In this document: in pieces, positions 1-8,831 of the stretch | Numbering within the stretch: position 1 is the first letter of the stretch | Layout: the number at the start of each line of letters is the position of its first letter | Assembly (NCBI GenBank): GCA_020634315.1 | Contig: JACKBV010000003.1 | Location: forward strand, 233,181 to 297,180 | Source: Ardenticatenaceae bacterium | Lineage (GTDB): Bacteria; Chloroflexota; Anaerolineae; Promineifilales; Promineifilaceae | Reading direction: 5' to 3' | DNA: 64,000 nt | Program-made: the position numbers and the translations under genes | Notes under the pieces: generated by a model | Databases searched by the model: none | What the model was told of the DNA's origin: nothing | Seen by the model: the letters and a program-made list of their open reading frames with translations, nothing else

Positions 1-123
1 TGACAAACAACGATGAAAGGGACAAACTTGCAAATACTATGAAATTTATGGTGGACGTCTAAAGTTTAGTGGAAAACAAACGCTAATACAACCGCATTTA
101 TGATTTGTGTTGCAGAAAAGGAG

Positions 124-465
124 GGGCGAGCCGCCGGCTCGCCTCTACATTTTGTCGTTTTATTGTTCCTCAGGCTCGTTTTATCATTCCTCAGACTCAT
201 TTAGTCATTCCTCAGACTTGTTTTATCGTTCCTCAGGCTCGTTTTGTTGTTCCTCAGGCTCGTTTAGTCATTCCTCAGGCTTGTTTTATCGTTCCTCAGG
301 CTCGTTTTGTTGTTCCTCAGACTTGTTTAGTCGTTCCTCAAGCTCGTTTTGTTATTCCTCAGGCTTGTTTAATCATTCCTCAGACTCGTTTAGTAAGGGC
401 GAGCCGCCGGCTCGCCTCTACATTTTGTCGTTTTGTTGTTCCTCAAGCTCGTTTTGTTGCTGCGT
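124..465. repeat. 21-bp tandem repeat array flanked by a 38-bp direct repeat
   Basis: About a dozen degenerate copies of a 21-bp unit (core TTCCTCAGGCTCGTTTT) run from about 155 to 393. A 38-bp direct repeat containing the hairpin GCGAGCC-GCC-GGCTCGC sits at 124-161 and again at 397-434; the copies are 273 bp apart, exactly 13 units. A last partial unit follows at about 435-465. Because the period is a multiple of three, two plus-strand frames stay open across the array, giving heptapeptide repeats such as VPQARFV; there is no ribosome binding site or recognisable domain, so I treat it as non-coding. I see no gene in 1-600. Confidence 0.85.
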
Positions 466-608
466 GATAGTGGAAATCCATTTGCAGGGGCAAAGCAACA
501 TTGACCTGCGCACTGGGGCATTGGACTGGTATTTTCCAGTGAACAAGTGGTAGAGTTTAACCTGATAGTAAATTTCAGCAGATGTAGATGATCATGACAG
601 GTGACTAA

Positions 609-1751
609 ATGAACGATTTACTGGCAAAACATAACCGTCTCGATGTATTCGACGTGGCCGATTTTCTTGTTTCACGCGCGGTGGAAGCTTATGGAGAGGA
701 AATCGACATCATTGCATATTATGGCTCGTATGCTCAGGGGAGAGCGAAGGCCACTTCTGATTTAGACATTTTTTATATTCCGGCTGAAGGGAAAAACCCG
801 CCTGTTGGCCGCACATTCCTTGTCGAAGGGCTTCTTTTTGACTTTTGGGCCATTGGGTGGGGCACCCTGGAGGGTTTTGCTACAGGTCAGGTTCGTGGCT
901 GGTCTTTTGCCCCGGCTATTGTGCATTATGCAAATGTGCTTTATGCGCGATCTGATGAACAATCAACCCGTTTTGCTGGCCTTAAAGAGAAAGTGCTTGA
1001 TTTGCAAAAACCGGAAGCGAAGCCGCACATGATTGAGCGTGCCTTAGACAAATTCAAGCTGGTTTTGGTTCATTGGGGTAATTTGCGCCTGGCCCTTGCG
1101 GCTGATGATGTTGCCGATGTCAGGAATGCGGGTTGGGAGTTGATTCTGGCCGTTTGGGAATGTCTGGCGCTTGCCAATCAGACGTTTTTTGAGCGGGGGT
1201 GGGGCAATCTTCTGGATGAAATTCCGCGGCTGTCGTCGAGACCGGCTGAGTTGGAAACATTAATTGTCACGATCAGTACGGCGGAAGATGCTGCTTTAAT
1301 TGCTGACGCCGCAGAAAAGCTTGTGCTGGCAACGCGGCAAATTTTGCGCGATCTGCAACTGTCGATGCCTTCTCAGCAAACGGCCAAAGATGTCTTTACG
1401 AGCAGTTACCCGGAGATCAAGGATGGGATTCGCAAGGTGCTGACTGCTTGTGAGCGGCAACGGCCGATTTCGGCGAGTGTTGCCGCCTGGGCCATCCAAC
1501 ATGAGCTGGCTTTCATGCTCAATTCGATGCAAAGTGGGAACAGTGATCCTCGTTTCAATCTTTACAGTGAGTTTGCGCCGCTTTATCGGCAGTTGGGCTT
1601 TCCTGATCTCATGGGCGTTGCGGCCAGTGATTTGACGGAGCTGTCTGCCCAGGCTGGCCTGCTTGACGAGCGGATTCGGCAGTGGCTGGGTGAACAGTCT
1701 GTGGATTTGTGCGAGTTTGACACGTTTGCGGCGTTTAAGCGGTCTGTCTGA
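609..1751 (+). CDS. Nucleotidyltransferase-domain protein (aminoglycoside nucleotidyltransferase-like)
   Basis: A 380-residue cytoplasmic protein of the DNA polymerase beta-type nucleotidyltransferase superfamily. Residues 39-53 (GSYAQGRAKATSDLD) carry the GS...G...SDxD signature, with D51 and D53 as expected metal ligands. The long helical C-terminal part resembles the kanamycin-nucleotidyltransferase group, but the substrate cannot be assigned; family members transfer a nucleotide to aminoglycosides, proteins or small molecules. The start is supported by AGGTGA 4 nt upstream. The gene stands alone and converges on the PadR gene, with a perfect 16-bp GGAAACGGCCGTTTCC palindrome at 1779-1794 between them. 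An antibiotic-resistance role is possible but not shown. Confidence 0.8.
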   Translation: MNDLLAKHNRLDVFDVADFLVSRAVEAYGEEIDIIAYYGSYAQGRAKATSDLDIFYIPAEGKNPPVGRTFLVEGLLFDFWAIGWGTLEGFATGQVRGWSFAPAIVHYANVLYARSDEQSTRFAGLKEKVLDLQKPEAKPHMIERALDKFKLVLVHWGNLRLALAADDVADVRNAGWELILAVWECLALANQTFFERGWGNLLDEIPRLSSRPAELETLIVTISTAEDAALIADAAEKLVLATRQILRDLQLSMPSQQTAKDVFTSSYPEIKDGIRKVLTACERQRPISASVAAWAIQHELAFMLNSMQSGNSDPRFNLYSEFAPLYRQLGFPDLMGVAASDLTELSAQAGLLDERIRQWLGEQSVDLCEFDTFAAFKRSV

Positions 1752-1793
1752 TGTGGGTGGTTGGGGCGTGGCTTTGGTGGAAACGGCCGTTTC

Positions 1794-2390
1794 CTACTCC
1801 CCAGATTCCCCTGCTGCAAACCGCGCTCGGAAATCCGCCACCTCGTCAGCGTCCGGAAGCGCCGCAATGACCGCCTTGCAGCGGGCGAGCCAATCAACAT
1901 AAGCTTGCTCAAGCGCGACCCCAAAATCTAGCGTGAGATGTTGCAGCGCCAACCACCTATCATCTGGGCGTGATTCTGCTGGTGGGATGGGAATTTGCGC
2001 AAAAACGGCCAACTGCTCCTGGTGCGCCGCCAACTGCCTCTCAACAACCCGCAGTAAATCAGCGCGTGCCACCTCCTGCGAAAAAAATAGCTGTACCAGC
2101 AGCGGGTCGCGCAGCGTTGGTATGCTTTGGTCTGACCGCAGCCAATCAAGCAATGCCTGTCGCCCTTCCTCTGTAATCGCGTATCGCTTGCGATCCGGGC
2201 GCTCATCCTGCGCTTCTACAGTCATCGTCACCAGTCCGGCATCGGCTAATTGCCCCAATGTGCGATAAATCTGGCTTTGGTCGGCCGGCCAAAAATGCCG
2301 CACTGTGGCATCAAACGCCTGGTGCTTGAGGTCATAGCCCGTCATCGGAACGACATTGAGCAGCCCAAGAATTGCATATTTTAGTGACAT
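1794..2390 (-). CDS. PadR family transcriptional regulator
   Basis: A 198-residue DNA-binding protein. The N-terminal winged helix (about residues 5-80, starting SLKYAILGLLNVVPMTGYDL) is typical of PadR proteins, with IYRTLGQLADAGL as the recognition region and DRPDRKRYAIT as the wing. The C-terminal half is the helical Vir_act_alpha_C-type dimerisation domain. A strong Shine-Dalgarno (GGAGGCGAAACA) precedes the ATG. It lies 57 bp downstream of a polyferredoxin-like gene on the same strand and is probably its operon partner and repressor, perhaps acting at the palindromes at 3423-3463. The effector is unknown. Confidence 0.9.
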   Translation of the reverse strand: MSLKYAILGLLNVVPMTGYDLKHQAFDATVRHFWPADQSQIYRTLGQLADAGLVTMTVEAQDERPDRKRYAITEEGRQALLDWLRSDQSIPTLRDPLLVQLFFSQEVARADLLRVVERQLAAHQEQLAVFAQIPIPPAESRPDDRWLALQHLTLDFGVALEQAYVDWLARCKAVIAALPDADEVADFRARFAAGESGE

Positions 2391-2447
2391 TGTTTCGCCT
2401 CCGAAATAGCCAACCGCAAAAGGGTGGGGTGACGCGGACAGCCTGCC

Positions 2448-3401
2448 CTATTTGTTTGCCCGGTAACGCAGCGCCTCTCGCCCACCAACGTCCAATCCAT
2501 AAGAGAGCTTTAGCGCATCGTGTGCGCAGACTGTAACACATGTCTGGCACAGCGTGCATTCGGTGGAAAGGACACGCTGTTTATCGTGGACGTAATCGGT
2601 GATGCGCACATCCATCGGGCACATTTTCACGCAGGCGTCGCAATCGTTACATTTCTCTTCGTCTGTGCCGATCTTCAGCAGGGAAAAGCGGCTGGTCAGC
2701 TTCAGCGGCACGGCTACCGGACACAGATATTTGCAAAAGGCGCGATTATCCTTGAGGATGACTGCCAGCCCAATACCCACGGCATAGTAAAGCGCATTGC
2801 CAGCTAAAAACCAGGCAATGGCCGCGTTGGAGTTGGTGCCGATTTGCACCCCGAAGACCTGCCACAGCAGCAGTGCCACAACTGCGCTCAAGATGATGTG
2901 TGCATAGCGCAGCCAGCCCCATTTGCCGGGGACACGTCCTAACGGCCGTTTATACGGCAGCAAATCGTAGACCATCACCGACCAACACGCCCAGCCGCAC
3001 CACAGCCGCCCAAAAAGTAAGGGGCCAACGATTTTGGCGACAAAGTAATGCCAGATTGCCGCATAATAAGTTCCATTGATCAGGCTCCACCAGACACCCT
3101 CAATTTGGATGTTTTCGCGGCCAATTAGCCCCACAAAAATAAACAGATAGAGGCCGATCAACAATAGAGAAACACGCCGCCCGATAGGTTTTTGTTTCTT
3201 GGGGAGGACTGCGTATAAGCCAAGGCCAATGCCCAGGGCTGTGCCCAGATAGCCAAAGTTGATCAGGACAAAGAGCTGCTGCCCCTCGCCAACTACAAAG
3301 AGAACAATTGCCAATGTCCAGAACGCGCCCGCCGTTACAACAGGCGCGATTAGTTTTTTCCAGGTAAAGTTTTTATCGATCCGCAAAGCTGCTTGTGTCA
3401 T
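2448..3401 (-). CDS. 4Fe-4S polyferredoxin-like membrane protein (NapH/MauN-like)
   Basis: About 317 residues. Several membrane helices fill the N-terminal two thirds, with paired Cys motifs near helix ends (LWCGWACW, FCKYLCP) as in NapH/MauN/RdxA proteins. A cytoplasmic double cluster follows near residues 250-295 (CNDCDACVKMCP and CTLCQTCVTVCA; the last motif lacks the usual Pro). Such proteins pass electrons between the quinone pool and cytoplasmic or extracytoplasmic partners; the partner here is not visible. The ATG at 3401 is preferred because AGGA lies about 9 nt upstream; an in-frame ATG at 3410 is too close. It is co-transcribed with the PadR gene and preceded by a palindromic operator. 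Confidence 0.85.
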   Translation of the reverse strand: MTQAALRIDKNFTWKKLIAPVVTAGAFWTLAIVLFVVGEGQQLFVLINFGYLGTALGIGLGLYAVLPKKQKPIGRRVSLLLIGLYLFIFVGLIGRENIQIEGVWWSLINGTYYAAIWHYFVAKIVGPLLFGRLWCGWACWSVMVYDLLPYKRPLGRVPGKWGWLRYAHIILSAVVALLLWQVFGVQIGTNSNAAIAWFLAGNALYYAVGIGLAVILKDNRAFCKYLCPVAVPLKLTSRFSLLKIGTDEEKCNDCDACVKMCPMDVRITDYVHDKQRVLSTECTLCQTCVTVCAHDALKLSYGLDVGGREALRYRANK

Positions 3402-3416
3402 TTTTAGCATCCTAAT

Positions 3417-3464
3417 TTATACAGGACATGTCCTATATGATTTGATATAGGATACGTCCTATAC
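3417..3464. promoter_or_regulatory. Double palindromic operator upstream of the polyferredoxin/PadR operon
   Basis: Two related dyads lie just upstream of the polyferredoxin start: the perfect AGGACATGTCCT (3423-3434) and TATAGGATACGTCCTATA (3446-3463, arms TATAGGA/TCCTATA). Their centres are about 26 bp apart. Both keep the half site AGGA...TCCT. The location suits a repressor site, most simply for the PadR protein of the same operon (inference). The rest of the spacer to 3729 shows no gene. Confidence 0.6.
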
Positions 3465-3729
3465 TAAAAATCACATAGTGAAGGATGTCATACGAAAAAA
3501 GTGATATTTGTCATTTATGGCTGGCTGTGTGTGGTGATGTTTATCACCTGCAAGAGGTGCTTTTAGTCACTAGCAGGAAGATGGGGTGAAATATCATAGT
3601 GTAGGGAGGAGCTGTAGCCTGCATATAAACCCCCACTCCAAATTTTTGGGTTAGATGAACCAATTGCGGCCGGAAACGGCCGTAAATCTGGCGAGCATAA
3701 CGCGATTTATGCGACAGGAGTGAAAGCAG

Positions 3730-3942
3730 ATGTCTAAGCAACGTCCTCTGTTATCCGATGAAGAGTTCCTCATCAGACGGTCGGCCCAGGAGCAGCCGCC
3801 AACATCCCAAGCGGAAGAGAAACATGTCAAGCCTGAAGAGGAAAGCGCCGAGCTGCTAGAAAGGTTTGTGCATCAAAAGAAACCGACCGATGCCTTCGAT
3901 ACCCTGGCCGAAGACCCGTCTGTTTTTATGATGCCACGATAA
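3730..3942 (+). CDS. Small hypothetical protein (70 aa)
   Basis: A short, charged, soluble protein (MSKQRPLLSDEEFLIRR... ending PSVFMMPR). I recognise no family. It has no signal peptide or membrane segment; the middle is rich in Glu and Lys and probably helical or disordered. Support for coding is the AGGAG 9 nt before the ATG and the position just upstream of two acetyltransferase genes on the same strand. The 103-bp gap to the next gene makes co-transcription possible but not certain. Confidence 0.5.
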   Translation: MSKQRPLLSDEEFLIRRSAQEQPPTSQAEEKHVKPEEESAELLERFVHQKKPTDAFDTLAEDPSVFMMPR

Positions 3943-4045
3943 ACGGCCGTTTTGCCAAGAAGTCAGTGGCCTTGTGCGGCCGGCTGAGAGTAAGCGGCTG
4001 CCGCTTACCAAACGATAGGGCGACGCACTAAGCGAGAAAACAACC

Positions 4046-4477
4046 ATGACTGTTTTGATAGAAGAGATGAGTATTCAGGATTACGATGAGGTGCGCGCAC
4101 TCTGGTTAGCAGTTGAAGGCATTGCAGTGAGCGAGGTAGACTCGAAAAATATCATTGCCCGGCTGTTGGCGCACAATCCGGGGCTGAGTTTTGTGGCGCG
4201 AGTGGATGGGCAGCTGGCAGGCGCCGTTTTGTGCAGCCACGATGGCCGTCGTGGCTACATCGATCAATTAGCGGTTGGGCACGCATATCGTCGCCAGGGA
4301 ATCGGCCGTGCGCTGGTATCGCGCTGCCTGTTTAACCTGATGCGCAGCGGCATTCGCAAATGGCATCTCTTTGTCTTAGAAGATAACCAGGATGCCATTG
4401 CCTTTTGGAAAAAACTGGGTTGGACAGAACGCGTAGAATTGGTGACGATGTCGCAGCATGGACCCAATGCTGCATAA
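4046..4477 (+). CDS. GNAT family N-acetyltransferase
   Basis: A 143-residue acetyl-CoA dependent acetyltransferase. The acetyl-CoA binding motif A is clear near residues 75-90 (IDQLAVGHAYRRQGIGRAL, with the RxxGxG/A loop), and the C-terminal part (HLFVLEDNQDAIAFWKKLGW) is the usual GNAT motif B. Length is typical for a single-domain GNAT. Substrate unknown; RimI-like protein N-acetylation is one option. The ribosome binding site is weak. It is followed after about 15 nt by a second GNAT gene, so the two probably share an mRNA. Confidence 0.88.
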   Translation: MTVLIEEMSIQDYDEVRALWLAVEGIAVSEVDSKNIIARLLAHNPGLSFVARVDGQLAGAVLCSHDGRRGYIDQLAVGHAYRRQGIGRALVSRCLFNLMRSGIRKWHLFVLEDNQDAIAFWKKLGWTERVELVTMSQHGPNAA

Positions 4478-4492
4478 CTGTTGAGGGGAGCC

Positions 4493-5071
4493 GTGAATCA
4501 AATAGGTGTGCAAAAATTGGTGGAACTGGCCGCTGTATTAGCGTGCCAGACAAAACAAGTGACGTTACCTGATGGGGCGACCTTAATGATTCGCCCGATT
4601 TTGAAAGAGGATGCGCCGCGCTTGCAAGCGCTGTTCTCGCGCCTGTCGCCAGAAAGCGTCTATGCGCGTTTTTTGGTGACACGCAAAGAACTGCCTGATG
4701 CCGAGGCACGCTGCCTGACAGAAATTGATTACCAGACGCGAATGACGCTGTTGGCTACCGTACCCGGCGCGGATGGCGAGGATGTCGTCGCCATCGCCTG
4801 TTACATCTTGTTAGAGGAGCCGGGTGTCGCCGAAGCCGCTTTTATTATCGAAGATGCCTACCAGGAAAGACGGCTGGGCACATTGATGATGAAGCAGTTG
4901 GCTGCTTATGCACAGCAGCAAGGTATCCATACATTTCAATTTACACTTCATTATTACAACGTGCGTATGCAGCGCCTGATCCGGCATTGCGGCTCTGTTC
5001 TGACAACGACTCGTTGTGGGGGCATGTTAGAAATTCGCGCCTTGCTGGCTGAGGGGGAATCTGGCACGTGA
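4493..5071 (+). CDS. GNAT family N-acetyltransferase
   Basis: About 192 residues. The GNAT fold is recognised from the N-terminal segment IRPILKEDAPRLQALFSRLSPES (motif of acetyltransferases fused to or related to Pat-like enzymes) and the cofactor-binding part EDAYQERRLGTLMMKQLAAYA. The frame opens earlier with a TTG at 4481, but the GTG at 4493 is preferred because GAGGGGAG ends about 3 nt upstream. The short spacing to the preceding GNAT suggests an operon. Similarity to the GNAT domains of protein lysine acetyltransferases makes protein acetylation plausible, but this is inference. Confidence 0.82.
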   Translation: MNQIGVQKLVELAAVLACQTKQVTLPDGATLMIRPILKEDAPRLQALFSRLSPESVYARFLVTRKELPDAEARCLTEIDYQTRMTLLATVPGADGEDVVAIACYILLEEPGVAEAAFIIEDAYQERRLGTLMMKQLAAYAQQQGIHTFQFTLHYYNVRMQRLIRHCGSVLTTTRCGGMLEIRALLAEGESGT

Positions 5072-5123
5072 TGCCAGGGCTTGGGAATCGCCCTGGAAAT
5101 CTGATGCTGGCTAGTACATGATT

Positions 5124-5151
5124 TTGTAGCAGACCTGTACAATAGAGGTCA
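5124..5151 (+). promoter_or_regulatory. Possible leaderless promoter of the BTAD regulator
   Basis: TACAAT (5138-5143), a good -10 hexamer, ends 7 nt before the ATG at 5151, which would place the transcription start on or next to the start codon. No convincing -35 hexamer is seen. AGAGG between the two could instead serve as a Shine-Dalgarno for an upstream promoter. Confidence 0.3.
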
Positions 5152-8060
5152 TGCTGCATATTCATTTGTTTGGGCATGTACGTTTGTTAGTAGACGGCCG
5201 TTCCTATCGCTTTCAGGGACTGCCAAAGACCACACCACTGCTGGCTTATTTGCTGCTGCACCGCGAAACGGCCGTTTCCCGTGACCACCTTGCCTTCCTT
5301 CTCTGGGACGACGTTCCCGAAAGCGAAGCCCGCGCCAACCTGCGCCGCCATTTACACGATTTGCGCCGCGCCCTGCCCGACGGTACCAATTGGGTGCTTA
5401 GTGATGCCAAAAGCGTGCAATGGAATCCGGCAGCGCCCACCTGGTTTGACGTTGCCGAATTTGAACGGCTGTGCCAGGACACGAACCGCCTAACCGAGGC
5501 CATCACCCTTTGCACTGGCGACCTGCTGCAAAGCTTGTACGACGATTGGATTTTGCCAGAGCGAGAACGGCTGCAAGCGCTTTACTTTGCGACATTAGAA
5601 CGGTTGATCACCCGCGAATGGGAGCGCGGCGATCTGGCGCAGGCGATGGTTCATGCGCGTCAACTGCTCAGCCGTGATCCGTTGCGCGAAGATGTGCTGC
5701 GCAGCTATATGCTGCTGCGTGCCGAAAGCGGCGACCGTGCCGGAGCACTGCAACTGTACCAGCAGTTCAAAACACGCCTGGACGAGGAACTAGGGGTCGA
5801 GCCAATGCCGGAAACTGTCGCCGTTTACGAACGAGTGGCGCATCATCAACCGCCTGCCGACGATCTCGATGTTCAACCTCGCCCTGTTTTGGCGGCATCA
5901 CCCGCGCCGCCTGCGCCGGGCATCAGCCAGCCCCCGCCCAATAATTTACCGGCACGCCTCAACAGCTTTGTGGGGCGGCAAGATGAATTGATGCTTGTGT
6001 GTCGGCTGTTGGGCACGGCCGAAACGGCGGTGCGCCTGCTGACAATTACCGGGCCGGGCGGAACCGGCAAGACGCGCTTAGCCACCGAAGCGGCCCATTG
6101 GCTTTGGGAACATCATCGGGATCAATTTCCGGATGGCATTTATTTCGTTGGGCTTTCTGGTGTTGCCAGCCCGGAGTTGGTGTTAACGGCCGTTGCCGAA
6201 ACGCTCGATTTGCGCGGTGATCCCAACGGCTCGTCGTTGGAAAACCTTCAAGCTTTTTTACGCGACAAACGGCTGCTGCTGCTGCTGGACAATTTTGAGC
6301 ATTTACTGGACGCCGCGCCGCTGCTTGTGGAATTGTTAACGGCCGTTCCCCATTTGCGCCTGCTCGTCACCAGCCAGGCTGTGCTGCGGCTGTATGGCGA
6401 ACACGAGTTTCCCTTGTCGCCGCTGCCGCTGCCCGATCCGGCGCATTTGCCAGCGGCCGCAGATTTGCTCAATTATGCTGCTGTGCGCTTGTTTGTGGAA
6501 CGCTTGCAGGCGGTGCAGCCCCGGTTTGTCCTGACGGCCGAAAACGGAACGGCCGTTGCCGAAATTTGTCGCTGTCTTGATGGCATGCCCCTGGCTTTGG
6601 AGCTGGCGGCGGCGCGGGGCAAATTGTTCACACCGGCGGCCATGCTTGCCCAATTGAACCAGCGCCTTCATTTCCTCACCGGTCAGGTGCGCAATCGGCC
6701 GAACCGCCACCAAACCCTGCGTGCGACCATTGATTGGAGTTATAACCTGCTCACGCCAGCCGAACAGACGCTTTTCTCGGCGGTGGCTCTCTTTGCCGCA
6801 TCTTTTACGCTCACGGCGGCCGAGGCACTCTTTCGTGCCGACGCCGTGCCCCATTTGCCGGACATCGACATTCCCGATCTGATCCTCTCGTTGGTGGACA
6901 AAAATATGCTGCGTGCATTGCCCGCCGAGGGCGTGGAGGAACCCCGTTTTCGCATGTTGCAGACGCTGCGTGAATATGGGCTGGAAAAATTGGGGCAAAT
7001 GGAAACGGCCGTTTTCTTTTATCGCAATTACGCCATTTACTACACCGACTTTGCCGAACAAGGCAAGGCCGGGATGCGCAGCACGGATCAATCAGCCTGG
7101 GTGCAGCGGCTGCGCCAGGAAGAAAACAACATGATTGCCGCCCTGGATTGGCTGTTCGCCGATGCCGATACGGCGCAAAACGCGCTGCTTCTCACACGCA
7201 CAATCACCGCCCTCTCCCGCTTTTGGCCTTTGCAAGGGCGCATTCGTGATTTGCGCCAATGGCTGGATCGCGCGATGCGCTACCTGCCTGATTTGTCGCC
7301 TGACTTGCAGGCTGTCCTGCTCAACGAGCTGGGGAACACGGCACAATTGCAAGGCGATTATCCCATTGCCGAAGAGAGCCATCGACGCGCCTTACAATTG
7401 GCCTATGCCCTTGATGATGGCGTGCTCATCGCGCACACCTTGCATTTTCTCGCTTATGCGGCCGGTCGTCAGGGGCAGTACCCGGAAGCGCGGCAGTTGT
7501 TCCAGGAAAGCCTGAGCTTGCACCGCCAATTGCCCACTGCCACGCCTTTGCAGCTTACCACGCTGCTCAACAATCTGGCGATTGTGCATAAACGGCTGGG
7601 CGAATATGACGAAGCGATTGCGCTGCTGCACGAGACGTTGAACGTGAAACGTGACATTGGCGATAAGCTCGGTTTGCCTGCGTCACTTTCCAATCTCGGC
7701 AATTTGTATGTGTTGCAAGGCAAATTGGGGGAGGCGGAAGCGCATTTGCGGGAGGCGCTGGAGCTGCGCAAGCAGCTTCAAGATCGCCAGGGGATGCTCT
7801 ATTCGGTGAATCAGATGGCTAGTCTGGCGGTGGCGCAGGCACGATACGGCCGTGCCGCCACCCTTTACGCCGCCGCCGATGCGCTGCATCAGGCCATGGG
7901 CATTGCCCGCGCCGCCGATGGCCTGACGGATCAACAGCATGAAATGGAGATTTTGCGCCGCCAGTTGGATGAAGGCGAATTAGCCACGTTTCAGGCTCGT
8001 GGTGCCCGCATGCCGCTTGAGGAAGCGGTTGCTTACGCCTTGCGCGAAGATGCGGCTTAG
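5151..8060 (+). CDS. SARP/AfsR-type regulator: BTAD, NB-ARC ATPase and TPR repeats
   Basis: A 969-residue cytoplasmic regulator. Residues 1-95 form an OmpR-like winged helix (LHIHLFGHVRLLVDG...), 96-235 the bacterial transcriptional activator domain with TPR-like helices, then a Pro-rich linker. An NB-ARC/STAND ATPase starts near 265, with the P loop GPGGTGKTR near 301 and Walker B LLLLLDNFEH near 376. The C-terminal third (about 690-960) holds tetratricopeptide repeats (NELGNTAQLQGDY, NNLAIVHKRLGEYDEAI, SNLGNLYVLQGKLGEAE). Such proteins are signal-gated transcription activators; ligand and target are unknown. It stands alone. Palindromes of the AACGGCCGTT family occur in the reading frame at least six times, encoding TAV or ETAV. 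Confidence 0.92.
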   Translation: MLHIHLFGHVRLLVDGRSYRFQGLPKTTPLLAYLLLHRETAVSRDHLAFLLWDDVPESEARANLRRHLHDLRRALPDGTNWVLSDAKSVQWNPAAPTWFDVAEFERLCQDTNRLTEAITLCTGDLLQSLYDDWILPERERLQALYFATLERLITREWERGDLAQAMVHARQLLSRDPLREDVLRSYMLLRAESGDRAGALQLYQQFKTRLDEELGVEPMPETVAVYERVAHHQPPADDLDVQPRPVLAASPAPPAPGISQPPPNNLPARLNSFVGRQDELMLVCRLLGTAETAVRLLTITGPGGTGKTRLATEAAHWLWEHHRDQFPDGIYFVGLSGVASPELVLTAVAETLDLRGDPNGSSLENLQAFLRDKRLLLLLDNFEHLLDAAPLLVELLTAVPHLRLLVTSQAVLRLYGEHEFPLSPLPLPDPAHLPAAADLLNYAAVRLFVERLQAVQPRFVLTAENGTAVAEICRCLDGMPLALELAAARGKLFTPAAMLAQLNQRLHFLTGQVRNRPNRHQTLRATIDWSYNLLTPAEQTLFSAVALFAASFTLTAAEALFRADAVPHLPDIDIPDLILSLVDKNMLRALPAEGVEEPRFRMLQTLREYGLEKLGQMETAVFFYRNYAIYYTDFAEQGKAGMRSTDQSAWVQRLRQEENNMIAALDWLFADADTAQNALLLTRTITALSRFWPLQGRIRDLRQWLDRAMRYLPDLSPDLQAVLLNELGNTAQLQGDYPIAEESHRRALQLAYALDDGVLIAHTLHFLAYAAGRQGQYPEARQLFQESLSLHRQLPTATPLQLTTLLNNLAIVHKRLGEYDEAIALLHETLNVKRDIGDKLGLPASLSNLGNLYVLQGKLGEAEAHLREALELRKQLQDRQGMLYSVNQMASLAVAQARYGRAATLYAAADALHQAMGIARAADGLTDQQHEMEILRRQLDEGELATFQARGARMPLEEAVAYALREDAA

Positions 8061-8069
8061 ACTGGCTGG

Positions 8070-8630
8070 TTAAAGCTGCTGCCTTTGTGTTTGGACGGGT
8101 AAGGCCAGGCTGTTTGCTGCGGAGGCGGCGAAGGTTTCGGCTTCTGTTTCGTTGTCCGTGAAGTAGAGCAAAACGGCCGTATTCTTCCCTATCATAATTT
8201 GCACCGTATAACTGACGCGGGTGCCGCGCTCGTTTGATTTAATCTCTTCTGTAAGCATGACACAATGGGCATCGGCAAGGGCATATTGCCGCCGCTGCTT
8301 GTAAATGGCCCAGTCGCGCACGGCTTCGATAGTCCCTTGCGCTTTGTCCACCGTTACCCATCCTTTCCCCAAAAAGGAAAACCAGGCTGGAACGGCAAAA
8401 ACCAGTGTGAGCGCCAGCATGAGAATGAATCCGGGGATGCTGGATATCCACTCTTGCCAGGTGGCGTAGCGGATGTATTCCACCAGCCCGCTAAAGGCGT
8501 AGTAGCCAAAGAAGAGGGCGAATGGCAGCAGTAAGCCGCCGGTAACGAGCCGCGCACTTAAAGGAAGGTGCCAGGGGAACACGAGGCGTGTCCCGGATTG
8601 TGTTTCGTGATGATAAGTTGATTGTTGCAT
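8070..8630 (-). CDS. Small membrane protein of unknown function
   Basis: 186 residues with no family recognised. Two hydrophobic segments near residues 30-52 and 65-90 (GLLLPFALFFGYYAF and GFILMLALTLVFAVPAWF) are followed by a soluble beta-rich domain with alternating charged and hydrophobic residues (VTVDKAQGTIEAVRDWAIYKQRRQ). This topology resembles bacterial PH-like or DUF-type membrane proteins, but that is only a shape similarity. The start has a good GGAG eight nt upstream. It converges on the BTAD regulator with 9 bp between stops and no clear terminator. Confidence 0.65.
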   Translation of the reverse strand: MQQSTYHHETQSGTRLVFPWHLPLSARLVTGGLLLPFALFFGYYAFSGLVEYIRYATWQEWISSIPGFILMLALTLVFAVPAWFSFLGKGWVTVDKAQGTIEAVRDWAIYKQRRQYALADAHCVMLTEEIKSNERGTRVSYTVQIMIGKNTAVLLYFTDNETEAETFAASAANSLALPVQTQRQQL

Positions 8631-8831
8631 CTGATCTCCGTTGCCAATAGCCTCGCGCAGGTTGTTTCATGAGATGGGCTGTGCCGATGCCCTGCGCGAG
8701 ATAGGTTTTTTCTTTTGTTGTGATGTGCCAGATTTCTTTGAAGAAAGTGGTCATTTGCTTTCGTTCCCCAATTTAGCTTGCAGCCGTCCGTCAGCCGTCC
8801 GAAATGGGGTTTGTTTTTGGATGTTGCCAGG

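Noticed and set aside
3..62. Open frame of 19 codons ending in TAA at 60-62, possible tail of an upstream gene
   Set aside because: Too short to recognise and no neighbouring sequence is available; could be chance.
124..465. CRISPR-like array
   Set aside because: The units are contiguous with no unique spacers and no cas genes nearby.
105..553. Two overlapping plus-strand ORFs over the 21-bp array
   Set aside because: Open only because the repeat period is a multiple of three; no ribosome binding site and low-complexity translation.
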